Below, one piece after another: positions 30,481 through 39,151 of a DNA stretch of 64,000 bases. The DNA comes from Streptomyces sp. NBC_01788. GTDB taxonomy: Bacteria > Actinomycetota > Actinomycetes > Streptomycetales > Streptomycetaceae. Position 1 is the stretch's first letter. The number at the start of each line of letters is the position of its first letter. The stretch spans positions 2,108,001-2,172,000 of the forward strand of contig NZ_CP109090.1 of assembly GCF_035917575.1 (NCBI RefSeq). The letters are read 5' to 3'. The notes beneath the pieces are model-generated. The model was not told the DNA's origin. It searched no databases and worked only from the letters and a program-made list of their open reading frames with translations. The translations under genes and the position numbers were made by a program.

Positions 30481-31481
30481 AGATAGACCTGACCGACACC
30501 ACGGCCAGCAAGATCAACAAGGCGCTGGTGAAGGCCCGGCGGGCGATCGGCACCCCGGCCGTGGGCATGGTGCTCACGCTGGTCATCGTCACCGACGAGG
30601 AGAACGCCTACGACGCCCTGAAGGCCGCCGGCGACGCCTCGCGGGAGCATCCCTCGCGCCTGCTGGTCGTCATCAAGCGGCACGCCCGGACCCTGCGCGA
30701 CCGCACGTCCTCGCGGCTGGACGCCGAGGTGCGGGTGGGCGCGGACGCCGGCACCGGCGAGACGGTGGTGCTGCGCCTGCACGGCGAGGTGGCCGACCAC
30801 GCCCAGTCTGTGGTGCTGCCGCTGCTGCTGCCCGACGCGCCGGTCGTCGTCTGGTGGCCGGTGAACGCGCCGCTCGACCCGGCCAAGGACCCGCTGGGCG
30901 CCCTGGCGCAGCGGCGGGTCACCGACACCTACTCCTCCGAGCAGCCGGTGCGCGAGCTCTCGGCGCGGGCCGAGGCGTACACGCCCGGCGACACGGACCT
31001 GTCCTGGACCCGGATCACGCCGTGGCGCTCGATGCTGGCCGCGGCCCTCGACCAGGTCACCTGCGAGGTCAGGGCCGTGGAAGTGGAGGGCGAGGAGTTC
31101 AACCCGAGCTGCGAGCTGCTGGCGATGTGGCTCGCGGACCGGCTCGACGTACCCGTCAGGCGCTCGCAGTCCGCGGGCCCCGGTCTGACCGCGGTCCGCA
31201 TGGACACCAGCTGCGGCCCTATCGCCCTGGACCGGGCCGACGGCAGGCTGGCGACCCTGTCCATCCAGGGGCAGCCGGAGCGGGCGGTGGCGCTGAAGCG
31301 GCGGGAGACGGCCGAGCTGATCGCGGAGGAGCTGCGGCGGCTCGACCCGGACGACACGTACGCCTCCGCGCTGCGGTTCGGCGTGGACCGGCTGGACGGC
31401 ACCCGGGCGTCCGACGGCTCCAGGGCTGCGGCGCCGGAGCCGGTCGCGGTGCCCGTGCCCCAGGAGGAGGCCGCCAAGTGA
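30477..31481 (+). CDS. opcA: Glucose-6-phosphate dehydrogenase assembly protein OpcA
   Basis: OpcA is needed for full activity and oligomer assembly of glucose-6-phosphate dehydrogenase in actinobacteria and cyanobacteria. The 334-residue protein contains the family segments VVWWPVNAPLDPAKDPLGALAQRRVTDT and SWTRITPWRSMLAAALD. Its ATG overlaps the zwf stop (30477-30480), so both are made together. The last 20 or so residues are Pro/Glu-rich and variable. Confidence 0.94.
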   Translation: MKIDLTDTTASKINKALVKARRAIGTPAVGMVLTLVIVTDEENAYDALKAAGDASREHPSRLLVVIKRHARTLRDRTSSRLDAEVRVGADAGTGETVVLRLHGEVADHAQSVVLPLLLPDAPVVVWWPVNAPLDPAKDPLGALAQRRVTDTYSSEQPVRELSARAEAYTPGDTDLSWTRITPWRSMLAAALDQVTCEVRAVEVEGEEFNPSCELLAMWLADRLDVPVRRSQSAGPGLTAVRMDTSCGPIALDRADGRLATLSIQGQPERAVALKRRETAELIAEELRRLDPDDTYASALRFGVDRLDGTRASDGSRAAAPEPVAVPVPQEEAAK

Positions 31482-32260
31482 GCACTCCGCAACTGGTCGT
31501 CCACCACGACAAGGAGCTGATGGCGCAGGCCGCCGCGGCCCGGCTGATCACGCGGATCGTGGACGCCCAGGCCTCGACGGGCTCGGCGTCCGTGGTTCTC
31601 ACCGGCGGCCGCAACGGCAACGGTGTGCTGGCCGCGCTGGCGGCCGCGCCCGCCCGTGACGCGATCGACTGGGGCCGGCTCGACCTGTGGTGGGGCGACG
31701 AGCGGTTCCTGCCGGAGGGCGACCCGGAGCGCAATGTCACGCAGGCCCGCGAGGCCCTGCTGGACTCCGTGCCGCTGGACCCCAAGCGCGTGCACGCCAT
31801 GCCCGCGTCGGACGGCCCCCATGGGGCGGACGCCGAGGCGGCGGCGGAGGCCTACGCCGAGGAGCTGGCCCGAGCGGCCGGCCCCGAGAACCACGGCGCG
31901 GTCCCGGCGTTCGACGTCCTGATGCTCGGCGTCGGCCCGGACACCCATGTCGCGTCCCTCTTCCCGGAGCACCCGGGGGTGCGCGAGACGGAGCGTACGG
32001 TGATCGGGGTGCACGGCTCCCCCAAGCCGCCGCCCACCCGCGTCTCCCTCACCCTGCCCGCCATCCGCTCGGCCCGTGAGGTCTGGCTGCTGGCGGCAGG
32101 CGAGGACAAGGCCAACGCGGTGGCGATGGCCCTGTCGGGCGCGGGCGAGATCCAGGCCCCGGCAGCCGGCGCCCGGGGCCGCGCCCGCACCCTGTGGCTC
32201 CTGGACACAGCGGCGGCCTCGCAACTGCCACGGTCGCTGTATCCACCGGCTTCGGCGTGA
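31478..32260 (+). CDS. pgl: 6-Phosphogluconolactonase
   Basis: Pgl hydrolyses 6-phosphogluconolactone to 6-phosphogluconate, the step after zwf. The 260-residue DevB-type protein has VVLTGGRNGNGVLAAL, LWWGDERFLPEGDPERNVTQAR and the GVGPDTHVASLFPEHP motif; the last usually reads G.GpDGHiaSLFPg, so a Thr replaces the usual Gly. The GTG start overlaps the opcA stop by four bases. A strong hairpin follows the stop. Confidence 0.95.
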   Translation: MSTPQLVVHHDKELMAQAAAARLITRIVDAQASTGSASVVLTGGRNGNGVLAALAAAPARDAIDWGRLDLWWGDERFLPEGDPERNVTQAREALLDSVPLDPKRVHAMPASDGPHGADAEAAAEAYAEELARAAGPENHGAVPAFDVLMLGVGPDTHVASLFPEHPGVRETERTVIGVHGSPKPPPTRVSLTLPAIRSAREVWLLAAGEDKANAVAMALSGAGEIQAPAAGARGRARTLWLLDTAAASQLPRSLYPPASA

Positions 32261-32264
32261 ACGG

Positions 32265-32304
32265 CAAGGTGCGGCGGTGGTGAGATCACCGCCGCCGCAC
32301 CTTG
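32265..32304. terminator. Bidirectional terminator between pgl and the sugar ABC operon
   Basis: CAAGGTGCGGCGG.. pairs with ..CCGCCGCACCTTG through a 19-base stem with one G-T pair. The hairpin lies five bases after the pgl stop and 58 bases past the end of the converging permease gene. Confidence 0.85.
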
Positions 32305-32362
32305 TTCCCGGCCCGTCCGGCACGCGGGGAGGAGGCCGTTCAGGCCGGACCGGAGGTCGGCG

Positions 32363-33202
32363 TCACTTCACCGACCCGGCCATCACCCCCTGCACGAAGT
32401 GCCGCTGGAAGGCGAAGAACACGACCACCGGCACGATCAGCGACAGGAACGCCCCCGGCGCCAGCACATCGATGTTGCTGCCGAACTGCCGGATCTGCGA
32501 CTGGAGTTCCACCGTCAGCGGCTGCGACGAGGTGTCGGCGAACAGCAGCGCCACCAGCATGTCGTTCCACACCCACAGGAACTGGAAGATGGCGAGGCTC
32601 GCGATCGCGGGGCGCCCCACCGGCAGCACCAGCCGGGTGAAGATCCGCCACTCGTTGCCCCCGTCCATGCGGGCCGCCTCCAGCATCTCCTTCGGCATCT
32701 CGGCGAAGTAGTTCCGCAACAGGAACACCGCGAACGGCAGTCCGTAGGCCACGTGGAAGAGGACCACGCCGGGGATCGTGCCGAACAGGCCGAGCTGGCC
32801 GAAGAGTTTGGCTACGGGCAGCAGACCGATCTGCACGGGCACCACCAGCATGGCCACCACCAGCAGGAACAGCGGCTCACGGGCCGGGAAGTCCATCCAG
32901 GCGAACGCGTATCCGGCCAGCGCCGCGACGACCACGACCAGGAACGTCGTGGGCACCGAGATCAGCACCGTGTTCCAGAAGGCCCTGGTGATGCCGGAGT
33001 TCTTCAGCAGTGCCGAGTAGTTGTCGAAGGACAGTTGCTGCGGTCTTGCCAGCGCTGTCCACCAGCCGCCCTTCGCGGTGTCCTGGGCCGAACGCAGCGA
33101 CGACACGAACAGGCCCGCGAGCGGGGTCATCCAGACCAGGCCGATCACCACGAGGACGGCCTGGACCAGCGCGCTGCTCAGGCCTCGCCTGACCGCGTTC
33201 AT
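32363..33202 (-). CDS. Sugar ABC transporter permease (MalG-type)
   Basis: This 279-residue membrane protein has about six helices and the permease EAA loop EMLEAARMDGGNEWRIFTRLVLPV, which contacts the ATPase. It pairs with the MalF-type permease encoded just before it (one-base TGATG overlap). No sugar ATPase gene is in the operon. Streptomyces sugar importers often share the single MsiK ATPase encoded elsewhere, and that probably applies here. Confidence 0.92.
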   Translation of the reverse strand: MNAVRRGLSSALVQAVLVVIGLVWMTPLAGLFVSSLRSAQDTAKGGWWTALARPQQLSFDNYSALLKNSGITRAFWNTVLISVPTTFLVVVVAALAGYAFAWMDFPAREPLFLLVVAMLVVPVQIGLLPVAKLFGQLGLFGTIPGVVLFHVAYGLPFAVFLLRNYFAEMPKEMLEAARMDGGNEWRIFTRLVLPVGRPAIASLAIFQFLWVWNDMLVALLFADTSSQPLTVELQSQIRQFGSNIDVLAPGAFLSLIVPVVVFFAFQRHFVQGVMAGSVK

Positions 33203-34569
33203 CACTGACTCCTTCGGAAGCGGCGGACGTTGAACACCATCGCCGGGATCACCAGGAGCAGCAGGAGCACGCCGAGCGCGCTGCCGAGGCCCTGGTTGTT
33301 GCCACCGCCGAAGGACACCAGCCACATCTGGGTCGCCAGCACGGTGGCGTCCTGCTGCACCGGGCCGGGCGCGATGATGTAGACGAGGTCGAAGACCTTC
33401 ATCACGTTGATCACGAGGGTGACGAAGACGACGGTGAGGACGGGGGCGAGCAGCGGCACGGTGATCCGGCGGAAGATCTGCCACTCGTTGGCCCCGTCGA
33501 TGCGCGCCGCCTCCAGCGCGTCACGCGGCAGCGCGGACAGTCCGGCGCCGATCAGCACCATCGCGAACCCGGTCCAGATCCACAGGTAGGCGCCGATGAT
33601 CATCGGGGTGACGAGCGTCGGGCCGAGCCAGGAGACGCCCTGGTAGGGCTGGGCGAAGTTGGTCTGCGGCAGCTTCACCTCGTACGAGCCCGCCTTGAGG
33701 CCCGTGAAGCTGAAGGAGCCGTCGGAGCCCGTGGTGGTGCTCGCGACCGTATGGCCGTCGCGCACCGCCTCGACCTTCATGCCGGGCATACCGCTCTCGC
33801 CGGGATCGATCTTGCCCTGGGTGCCGCCTCCGCCGGGTGCGAAGTCCAGGTAGACGACTCCGCGCAGTTCGTCCGCGGCGGTCTTCCCGTCCTCCACCGG
33901 GCGGGCGGGCGAGGCGCCGCCGGGCAGGTCCTTGGGGAGCACGCCGACCATGGGCAGGGTCACCGTGGAGCCCGGCGAGAGGCTCGTGTTCGTGAGGTAG
34001 GAGCCGTCCCGGCCCTCGGTCAGCCCGAACCCCTCGCGGGCGCGGGCGCTCGGGTAGGCCGGGGATTCCTTGAACGCGTCGTGCACGGAGACCACGGCGG
34101 CGTTCAGGACGCCCTTGTCCGGGTCCTCGTCGTAGGCGAGCCGGAAGATGATGCCGGCAGCCAGGAAGGAGACGGCCATCGGCATGAACAGCAGCAGCTT
34201 GAACGCCGTCGCCCAGCGGACCTTCTCCACCAGCACGGCGAGGATCAGTCCGAGCCCGGTGAGCAGCGCCGGGGCGACGACGACCCAGATCGTGGTGTTC
34301 CGGATGGCCTTCAGCGTCGCCGGGTCGTGGAATATCTCGGTGTAGTTGTCCCCGCCGACGAACCGGTTGCCGGAGGCGTCGAAGAAGCTCCGGCCGACGG
34401 AGAACAGCACCGGGTAGACGACGAGGGCGCCGAGCAGCAGCAGTGCGGGGAAGACGAACAGCAGCGCGACGACCCGGCCCCGCCGCCGCGCGCGCCGAAC
34501 CTGCTCGGCGCGCGCGGCGGGCGACGGGGGGCCCGCGCCCTTCTCCTTCGGGAGCGTGGGGGCGGTCAT
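33202..34569 (-). CDS. Sugar ABC transporter permease (MalF-type) with extracellular Ig-like insertion
   Basis: This 455-residue protein is about 150 residues longer than most MalF-type permeases of actinomycetes. Helices and the EAA loop (ALEAARIDGANEWQIFRRITVPLL, 350-373) are normal. Between the helix near 140 and the one near 320 lies an insert whose second half (about 235-300) reads as an SdrD-B/Cna-B-like beta-sandwich: GVVYLDFAPG, DPGESGMPGMKVEAVRDG, TTTGSDGSFSFTGLKAGSYEVKLP. By topology it should face outside, where it could touch the binding protein or the cell wall. It overlaps the next permease by one base and follows the binding protein by six bases. Confidence 0.9.
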   Translation of the reverse strand: MTAPTLPKEKGAGPPSPAARAEQVRRARRRGRVVALLFVFPALLLLGALVVYPVLFSVGRSFFDASGNRFVGGDNYTEIFHDPATLKAIRNTTIWVVVAPALLTGLGLILAVLVEKVRWATAFKLLLFMPMAVSFLAAGIIFRLAYDEDPDKGVLNAAVVSVHDAFKESPAYPSARAREGFGLTEGRDGSYLTNTSLSPGSTVTLPMVGVLPKDLPGGASPARPVEDGKTAADELRGVVYLDFAPGGGGTQGKIDPGESGMPGMKVEAVRDGHTVASTTTGSDGSFSFTGLKAGSYEVKLPQTNFAQPYQGVSWLGPTLVTPMIIGAYLWIWTGFAMVLIGAGLSALPRDALEAARIDGANEWQIFRRITVPLLAPVLTVVFVTLVINVMKVFDLVYIIAPGPVQQDATVLATQMWLVSFGGGNNQGLGSALGVLLLLLVIPAMVFNVRRFRRSQ

Positions 34570-34575
34570 GGCGGG

Positions 34576-35916
34576 TCAGCCCTGGTTCTTGTACGCCTTG
34601 GCCGCCGCGGCCTCCAGCTTCGCCGCGGTGCCCTTCGGGTCGGACGGGTCGCGCAGGAAGTCCTGGAGCAGCTTCCACTCGCCCGCGCCGCTGGTGCCGC
34701 CGAAGGCCGCCGGGGCCTGGTCGGACATGTCGAAGCGGACCGCGTCGGAGTCGCCCGCCCCGATGAGGGACTTGGCGGTGGCGCGGGTGACGTCGTCGCC
34801 GTAGGAGGCGAGGTCGAGGTTCTTGTTCGGGGACAGGAATCCGCCGGCCTTGGCCCACACGGCCGCGGCCTCGGGGGTGGCCAGGTACTCGAGGAGCTTC
34901 ATGCCGGCCTTGGCGTTCTTGCCGTCCTTGAGGACGGCGGCCGCGTCACCGCCGCTGACGACCGGCGCGTTGCCGCCGTCGACGGGCGGGAAGGGGAAGA
35001 AGTCCGCGTCCTTGCCGATGGTCCGGTCGAACTGGTCGTGGGCGACGCCCGCGACGAAGTCGCCCTCGTAGACCATGCCGGCCTCGGGCTTGGGTCCGAA
35101 GACCTTCTCCACCGAGCCCGGGAAGTCGGTGTTGAGGGCGCCCTTCTGGCCGCCCGCGATCAGCTGCTTGTCCTTGAACAGCTTGCCGAGCGTGGTGAGG
35201 GCCTTGACCACGCTGTCGTCGGTCCACTTCAGGTCGTGGGCGGCGAGGGCGTCGTACTTCTCGGGGCCGGCCTGGGAGAGGTAGACGTTCTCGAACCAGT
35301 CGGTCAGGGTCCAGCCGTCCTGTCCGGCGACCGCGAAGGCGGCGAGTCCGGAGTCGGAGAGGGTGTGGCCGGCCTTGAGCATCTCGTCGTAGGTCGCCGG
35401 TGCCTTGACGCCGGCCTGGTCGAGCGCGTCGGGGCTGTACCAGACGGTGGACTTGTGGGCGGCCTTGAAGTACAGGCCGTACAGGGTGTCGTCGACGCTG
35501 CCGTACTTCTTCCACACCGGCGCGAAGTTGGCGTCCACCGACTTCTGGGTGGTGTCGGACAGCGGCTCCAGCCAGCCCTTCTTGGCGAACTGCTGGAGCA
35601 CGCCGACCTGCGGGACCATCACGACGTCGGGGGCGTTGCCGCCCTCGATCTTGCTGCCGACGACGGTGGAGACGTTGTCGCCGGTCGACATGAACTGGGT
35701 CTTGGCGCCGGTCTTCGCGGAGAACGCGTCCAGCACCTTCTGGAAGTTCTTCTGCTCGCTGCCGGACCAGACGCCGGCCACGGTGACCGTCTGGCCGCTG
35801 AGCGCCTTGTCGCCGCCACCGGCGGAGACGGGGTCGTCGCCGCCGCAGGCGGTGGCGCCGAGGGCGAGGACGAGGGCGGTGCAGCCCGTGAGCAGGGTGG
35901 TACGTCGTCGCATCAT
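34576..35916 (-). CDS. Extracellular sugar-binding lipoprotein
   Basis: This 446-residue protein starts with a lipoprotein signal (basic MMRRR, hydrophobic core, LGATAC with Cys24) and belongs to the family 1 solute-binding proteins (MalE-like). It captures sugar outside and hands it to the two permeases encoded downstream, with a six-base gap. Its position directly after an alpha-glucosidase suggests an alpha-linked oligosaccharide such as maltose, isomaltose or trehalose. Confidence 0.93.
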   Translation of the reverse strand: MMRRRTTLLTGCTALVLALGATACGGDDPVSAGGGDKALSGQTVTVAGVWSGSEQKNFQKVLDAFSAKTGAKTQFMSTGDNVSTVVGSKIEGGNAPDVVMVPQVGVLQQFAKKGWLEPLSDTTQKSVDANFAPVWKKYGSVDDTLYGLYFKAAHKSTVWYSPDALDQAGVKAPATYDEMLKAGHTLSDSGLAAFAVAGQDGWTLTDWFENVYLSQAGPEKYDALAAHDLKWTDDSVVKALTTLGKLFKDKQLIAGGQKGALNTDFPGSVEKVFGPKPEAGMVYEGDFVAGVAHDQFDRTIGKDADFFPFPPVDGGNAPVVSGGDAAAVLKDGKNAKAGMKLLEYLATPEAAAVWAKAGGFLSPNKNLDLASYGDDVTRATAKSLIGAGDSDAVRFDMSDQAPAAFGGTSGAGEWKLLQDFLRDPSDPKGTAAKLEAAAAKAYKNQG

Positions 35917-35951
35917 CGTTGATGTCCCTTCGGAAGGTGGGGATTGACGAA

Positions 35952-36000
35952 GTTCAGAGGTCGGTGAGGTTCAGGGGTCGGTGAGGTTCAGAGGTCGGTG
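35952..36000. repeat. 17-base tandem repeat at the alpha-glucosidase stop codon
   Basis: Three copies of GTTCAGAGGTCGGTGAG start at 35952, 35969 and 35986. The middle copy differs by one base and the last is incomplete. The rightmost copy holds the C-terminal codons and stop of the alpha-glucosidase, so the others are probably copies of the gene end, produced by slippage. Confidence 0.85.
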
Positions 36001-37619
36001 CCGTCGGTGATCCACCAGGCGGCGGTGGACCCCGCGAGCACTCCGGGCGGGCAGTCGGCGCTGGCCAGCAGCGGAGTGCCGGGGACCGGCGCGGTCGTGG
36101 GCGAGGTACCGAAGTTGACGGCGCAGACCAGGCCGTCGCCGCGGACGAAGGCGAGCACGTCCGGCGGGGTGTCCAGCCAGCGCAGCGAGCCCTCGCCCAA
36201 CTGGGGCAGCGCGGAACGCAGTTGCAGGCCGTCGCGGTACAGGTGCCAGAAGGAGCGGGTGTCGGCGAGGGCGCGTTCGGTGACGTACTCGGCGAAGTAC
36301 TCGGGCTGCGGCAGCCAGGGCTTGGCGCTCTGGGTCCCGGAGGTGAAGCCGAACGGGGAGACCTGTCCCGACCACGGCAGTGGCACCCGGCAGCCGTCGC
36401 GGACGTGGGTGCGGCTTCCGGTGCGGTGGAAGATGGGGTCGGTGAGCACGTCGTCGGGCAGGTCGACGACCTCGGGCAGGCCGAGTTCCTCGCCCTGGTA
36501 GACGTACGCGGCTCCGGGCAGCGCCAGCATCAGCAGCGCGGCGGCGCGGGCGCGGGCGGCGCCGAGTCCGCTGCCCTCCACGGCGGCCTCGCCGTAGCGG
36601 GTGACGGTGCGGACCTGGTCGTGGTTGTTGAGGACCCAGGTGACCGTGGAGCCGGTGCCGGCGATGTCGAGCATGGCCTCGGAGATGACCTTGCGGAAGG
36701 CGTCGGCGTCCCAGGGGGCGCCGAGCAGGTCGAAGAAGAAGGCCTGGTGCAGTTCGTCCGCGCGGACGTACTGGGCGTGTTCGCGGGCACTGGGCACGGA
36801 CACCTCGCCGACCAGCAGGCGCTCGTGGCCGTCGCGTGCGGTGTACTCCTCGCACACCGCGCGCCAGTGCCGCCACACGTCGTGCACCTCGGGCTGGTTC
36901 CAGGCGAGCGGGTTGACCGAGTCGCGGGTGCGGGCGTCGGCCTCCGGGTCCGGGGAGTCGGGCAGTTCGGGGTGCTTGAACAGGCCGGCGGCGACGTCGA
37001 TGCGGAAGCCGTCCACACCCCGGTCGAGCCAGAAGCGCAGGACGCGCTCGAACTCGGCGGGGATCTCGGGGTTGCGCCAGTTCCAGTCGGGCTGCTCGGG
37101 CGTGAACATGTGCAGGTACCACTGGCCGGGGCGGCCGTCCGGCTCGGTGACCCGGCTCCAGGCGGGGCCGCCGAACATGGCGTGCCAGTTGTTGGGCGGT
37201 TCGGCGCCGTCGGGGCCACGCCCGTCGGTGAAGTGGAAGCGGTCGCGGGCCTCGCTGCCGGGCGCGGCGGCGAGCGCCTCGCGGAACCACGGGTGCTCGC
37301 TGGAGCAGTGGTTGGGGACGATGTCGAGGAGCACCCTGATCCCCAGCCGATGCGCGGTGGCCATCAGCAGGTCGAACTCGGCGAGGTCACCGAAGACCGG
37401 GTCGACGCCGCAGTAGTCGGCCACGTCGTAGCCGTGGTCGTGCTGCGGGGAGGGGTAGAAGGGACTCAGCCAGATGCCGTCGACGCCGAGCTTCTTCAGA
37501 TACGGCAACCCCGCGCGGACCCCGGCCAGATCGCCGATGCCGTCGCCGGTGCTGTCCAGAAAGCTGCGGACATACACCTGGTAGATCACCGCGTCGCGCC
37601 ACCAACCATGCCTGTTCAA
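35988..37619 (-). CDS. Alpha-glucosidase (GH13, oligo-1,6-glucosidase type)
   Basis: This 543-residue cytoplasmic enzyme splits glucose from alpha-glucosides taken up by the adjacent transporter. The GH13 (beta/alpha)8 motifs are present: DIVPNHCS (region I), GFRIDVAAGLF with the nucleophile Asp (II), LVGEVSV with the acid Glu (III) and VLNNHDQV (IV). No signal peptide is seen. The ATG at 37619 starts the protein with MNRHGWWRDAVIYQVYVRSF. It is the first gene of the operon leading to the binding protein and both permeases. Confidence 0.93.
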   Translation of the reverse strand: MNRHGWWRDAVIYQVYVRSFLDSTGDGIGDLAGVRAGLPYLKKLGVDGIWLSPFYPSPQHDHGYDVADYCGVDPVFGDLAEFDLLMATAHRLGIRVLLDIVPNHCSSEHPWFREALAAAPGSEARDRFHFTDGRGPDGAEPPNNWHAMFGGPAWSRVTEPDGRPGQWYLHMFTPEQPDWNWRNPEIPAEFERVLRFWLDRGVDGFRIDVAAGLFKHPELPDSPDPEADARTRDSVNPLAWNQPEVHDVWRHWRAVCEEYTARDGHERLLVGEVSVPSAREHAQYVRADELHQAFFFDLLGAPWDADAFRKVISEAMLDIAGTGSTVTWVLNNHDQVRTVTRYGEAAVEGSGLGAARARAAALLMLALPGAAYVYQGEELGLPEVVDLPDDVLTDPIFHRTGSRTHVRDGCRVPLPWSGQVSPFGFTSGTQSAKPWLPQPEYFAEYVTERALADTRSFWHLYRDGLQLRSALPQLGEGSLRWLDTPPDVLAFVRGDGLVCAVNFGTSPTTAPVPGTPLLASADCPPGVLAGSTAAWWITDGTDL

Positions 37620-37655
37620 TCCATTGACCTGTTCCTGTGAAGGCAGCAGTTATGC

Positions 37656-37670
37656 ATGCATGTTAGGTAG
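37656..37670. promoter_or_regulatory. Possible PadR half-site upstream of the alpha-glucosidase
   Basis: ATGCATGTTAGGTAG carries the GTT-AGGTA half of the proposed PadR palindrome but has a poor left arm (three of six bases). It lies 37 bases before the alpha-glucosidase start. Confidence 0.3.
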
Positions 37671-37728
37671 CGGTGTCTTGAAGGTGTCAACGAACGGAAC
37701 AGAAGCTACTCAGCAGTTGACCGCCAAT

Positions 37729-37746
37729 GTCCTGACTTGTCAGGAC
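37729..37746. promoter_or_regulatory. Perfect 18-base palindrome in the alpha-glucosidase promoter region
   Basis: GTCCTGACTTGTCAGGAC has perfect eight-base arms around TT, 110 bases upstream of the alpha-glucosidase. It may be an operator; no regulator for it is obvious. Confidence 0.5.
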
Positions 37747-37773
37747 GGACCAGAGGCAGATGTGATGACGGCG

Positions 37774-37788
37774 TTACCTAACACGTAA
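37774..37788. promoter_or_regulatory. Possible PadR operator upstream of the alpha-glucosidase operon
   Basis: TTACCTAACACGTAA has the same six-three-six layout as ATACCTGTTAGGTAT beside padR. Its arms TTACCT and ACGTAA are inverted repeats with one mismatch. It falls in the 204-base gap between the two sugar-binding/glucosidase transcription units. Confidence 0.4.
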
Positions 37789-37792
37789 CTAG

Positions 37793-37806
37793 TGGGAGCG
37801 CTTCGC
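37793..37806. promoter_or_regulatory. LacI-family operator-like sequence
   Basis: TGGGAGCGCTTCGC matches the first ten bases of the CebR-type operator TGGGAGCGCTCCCA and keeps the central AGCGCT. LacI-type repressors control many Streptomyces sugar operons. None is encoded in this window, so it would act from elsewhere. Confidence 0.45.
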
Positions 37807-37823
37807 TGTGAGCGGTACGAGTG

Positions 37824-39098
37824 CTACGAGCGCCCGGCGATGGCGTCGAGCTCGCGCGCCAGGCGCCGCACGGCCGCCTCGGGGGTCTGCCGCCCCGCCA
37901 GCGCGTCGTGCACGACCGCCTGCACCACCAGGCTGACCTGGTCGTAGTGCGGGCTCTTGGGGCGCGGCGCGGCGGCCAGCACGGAGGCCCGCAGGGTCGG
38001 CAGATACGGGAACCGCCGTACGAGTGCGGGGTCCTCGTACAGCGCGGCGCGCACGGGCGGCAGCGCGCCCTCGGTGAGCACCTGGCGCTGGACGGGCTCG
38101 CTGGTGAGGTACGCGATGAGGCGCGCGGCCGAGTCGGGGTGCCGCGCGTGCGTGTTGACGGCCAGGTTGGAACCGCCGAGGACACTGGTCCCCGGCCCGT
38201 CGGGTCCGGGCAGCGGCACGGCGCCGATCCTCCCGGCGACCTTGGAGCCCTCGGCCGAGGCGACGGCGTACGCGTAGGGCCAGTTGCGCAGGAAGAGCAG
38301 CCGGCCGTCCTGGAAGGCCTGCTTGGACTCCTCCTCCTTGTACGTCAGCGCCTCCCGGGGGATCCAGCCCTCGCGGAAGCCGCGCGCCAGGAAGCCGATG
38401 CCCTCGCGGGCCGCGCGCGAGTCGACGGTGACACGCTCGCCCTCGTCGCCGAGGATCGTGCCGCCCGCCGAGTACACGGCCTCGGCGGCGTTGACGGTCA
38501 GGCCCTCGTACGGGAGGAACTGACCCGCGTAGCCGTCCAGTCCGTACTTCGGCGCGATGGTCCGGGCGGCGTGCTCCAGCTCGGCCCAGGTGCGCGGCGG
38601 CGCGACGCCCTCCTTGTCCAGGACGTCCTTGCGGTACAGCAGCAGGCCGGCGTTGGTGACGTACGGGACCGCGTACAGCCGTCCGTCGTAGGTGGCGGTG
38701 CCGACGACCGGGGGCAGGAAGGTCTTCAGCGGGAAGCGCTCGCGCGGCAGCGGGCGGATCCAGCCTGCCGCGGCGAACTCCGAGGTCCAGTTCACGTCGA
38801 TGTTGAGCACGTCGAACCGGCTGCGGTTGCCGCCGCGCAGGTCGGTGGCCATCTGCGCCCGGGTCTCGTCGGCGGCGTCGGGCAGCTCGACGAGGGTGAC
38901 CCTCTCGGCGGGATGGGTACGGTTCCAGCCCTCCAGCAGCGAACCGAGGTAGCCGGTCAGATCGCCCGCGGTGGCCAGGGTGAGCGGGCCGCGGCCCTCA
39001 CCGCTCCCCCCGGTCGCCCTCGCGCCCGAGGATATATAGCCGGTCATGACCACGACCAGAACAAGGAGGCCCCTACCAGCGGCGTGGATCCACCGCAT
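37824..39098 (-). CDS. Second extracellular sugar-binding protein, orphan
   Basis: This 424-residue protein belongs to the family 1 solute-binding proteins (TreS/ThuE-like, with NVNWTSEFAAAGWIRPL-like and VNAAEAVYSAGGTIL segments). I start it at ATG 39098 because of an AGGAGG site six bases upstream. It has a hydrophobic N-terminal signal (GLLVLVVVMTGYISSGARA) but no lipobox cysteine, so it may be secreted freely or remain anchored. No permease gene adjoins it. It may feed the neighbouring permeases, which already have their own binding protein. Confidence 0.88.
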   Translation of the reverse strand: MRWIHAAGRGLLVLVVVMTGYISSGARATGGSGEGRGPLTLATAGDLTGYLGSLLEGWNRTHPAERVTLVELPDAADETRAQMATDLRGGNRSRFDVLNIDVNWTSEFAAAGWIRPLPRERFPLKTFLPPVVGTATYDGRLYAVPYVTNAGLLLYRKDVLDKEGVAPPRTWAELEHAARTIAPKYGLDGYAGQFLPYEGLTVNAAEAVYSAGGTILGDEGERVTVDSRAAREGIGFLARGFREGWIPREALTYKEEESKQAFQDGRLLFLRNWPYAYAVASAEGSKVAGRIGAVPLPGPDGPGTSVLGGSNLAVNTHARHPDSAARLIAYLTSEPVQRQVLTEGALPPVRAALYEDPALVRRFPYLPTLRASVLAAAPRPKSPHYDQVSLVVQAVVHDALAGRQTPEAAVRRLARELDAIAGRS

Positions 39099-39151
39099 AG
39101 GTTCCTCCTTGCACACCGGCGCCGGGCACCTTCGCCCGGCTCAGGCCATGT

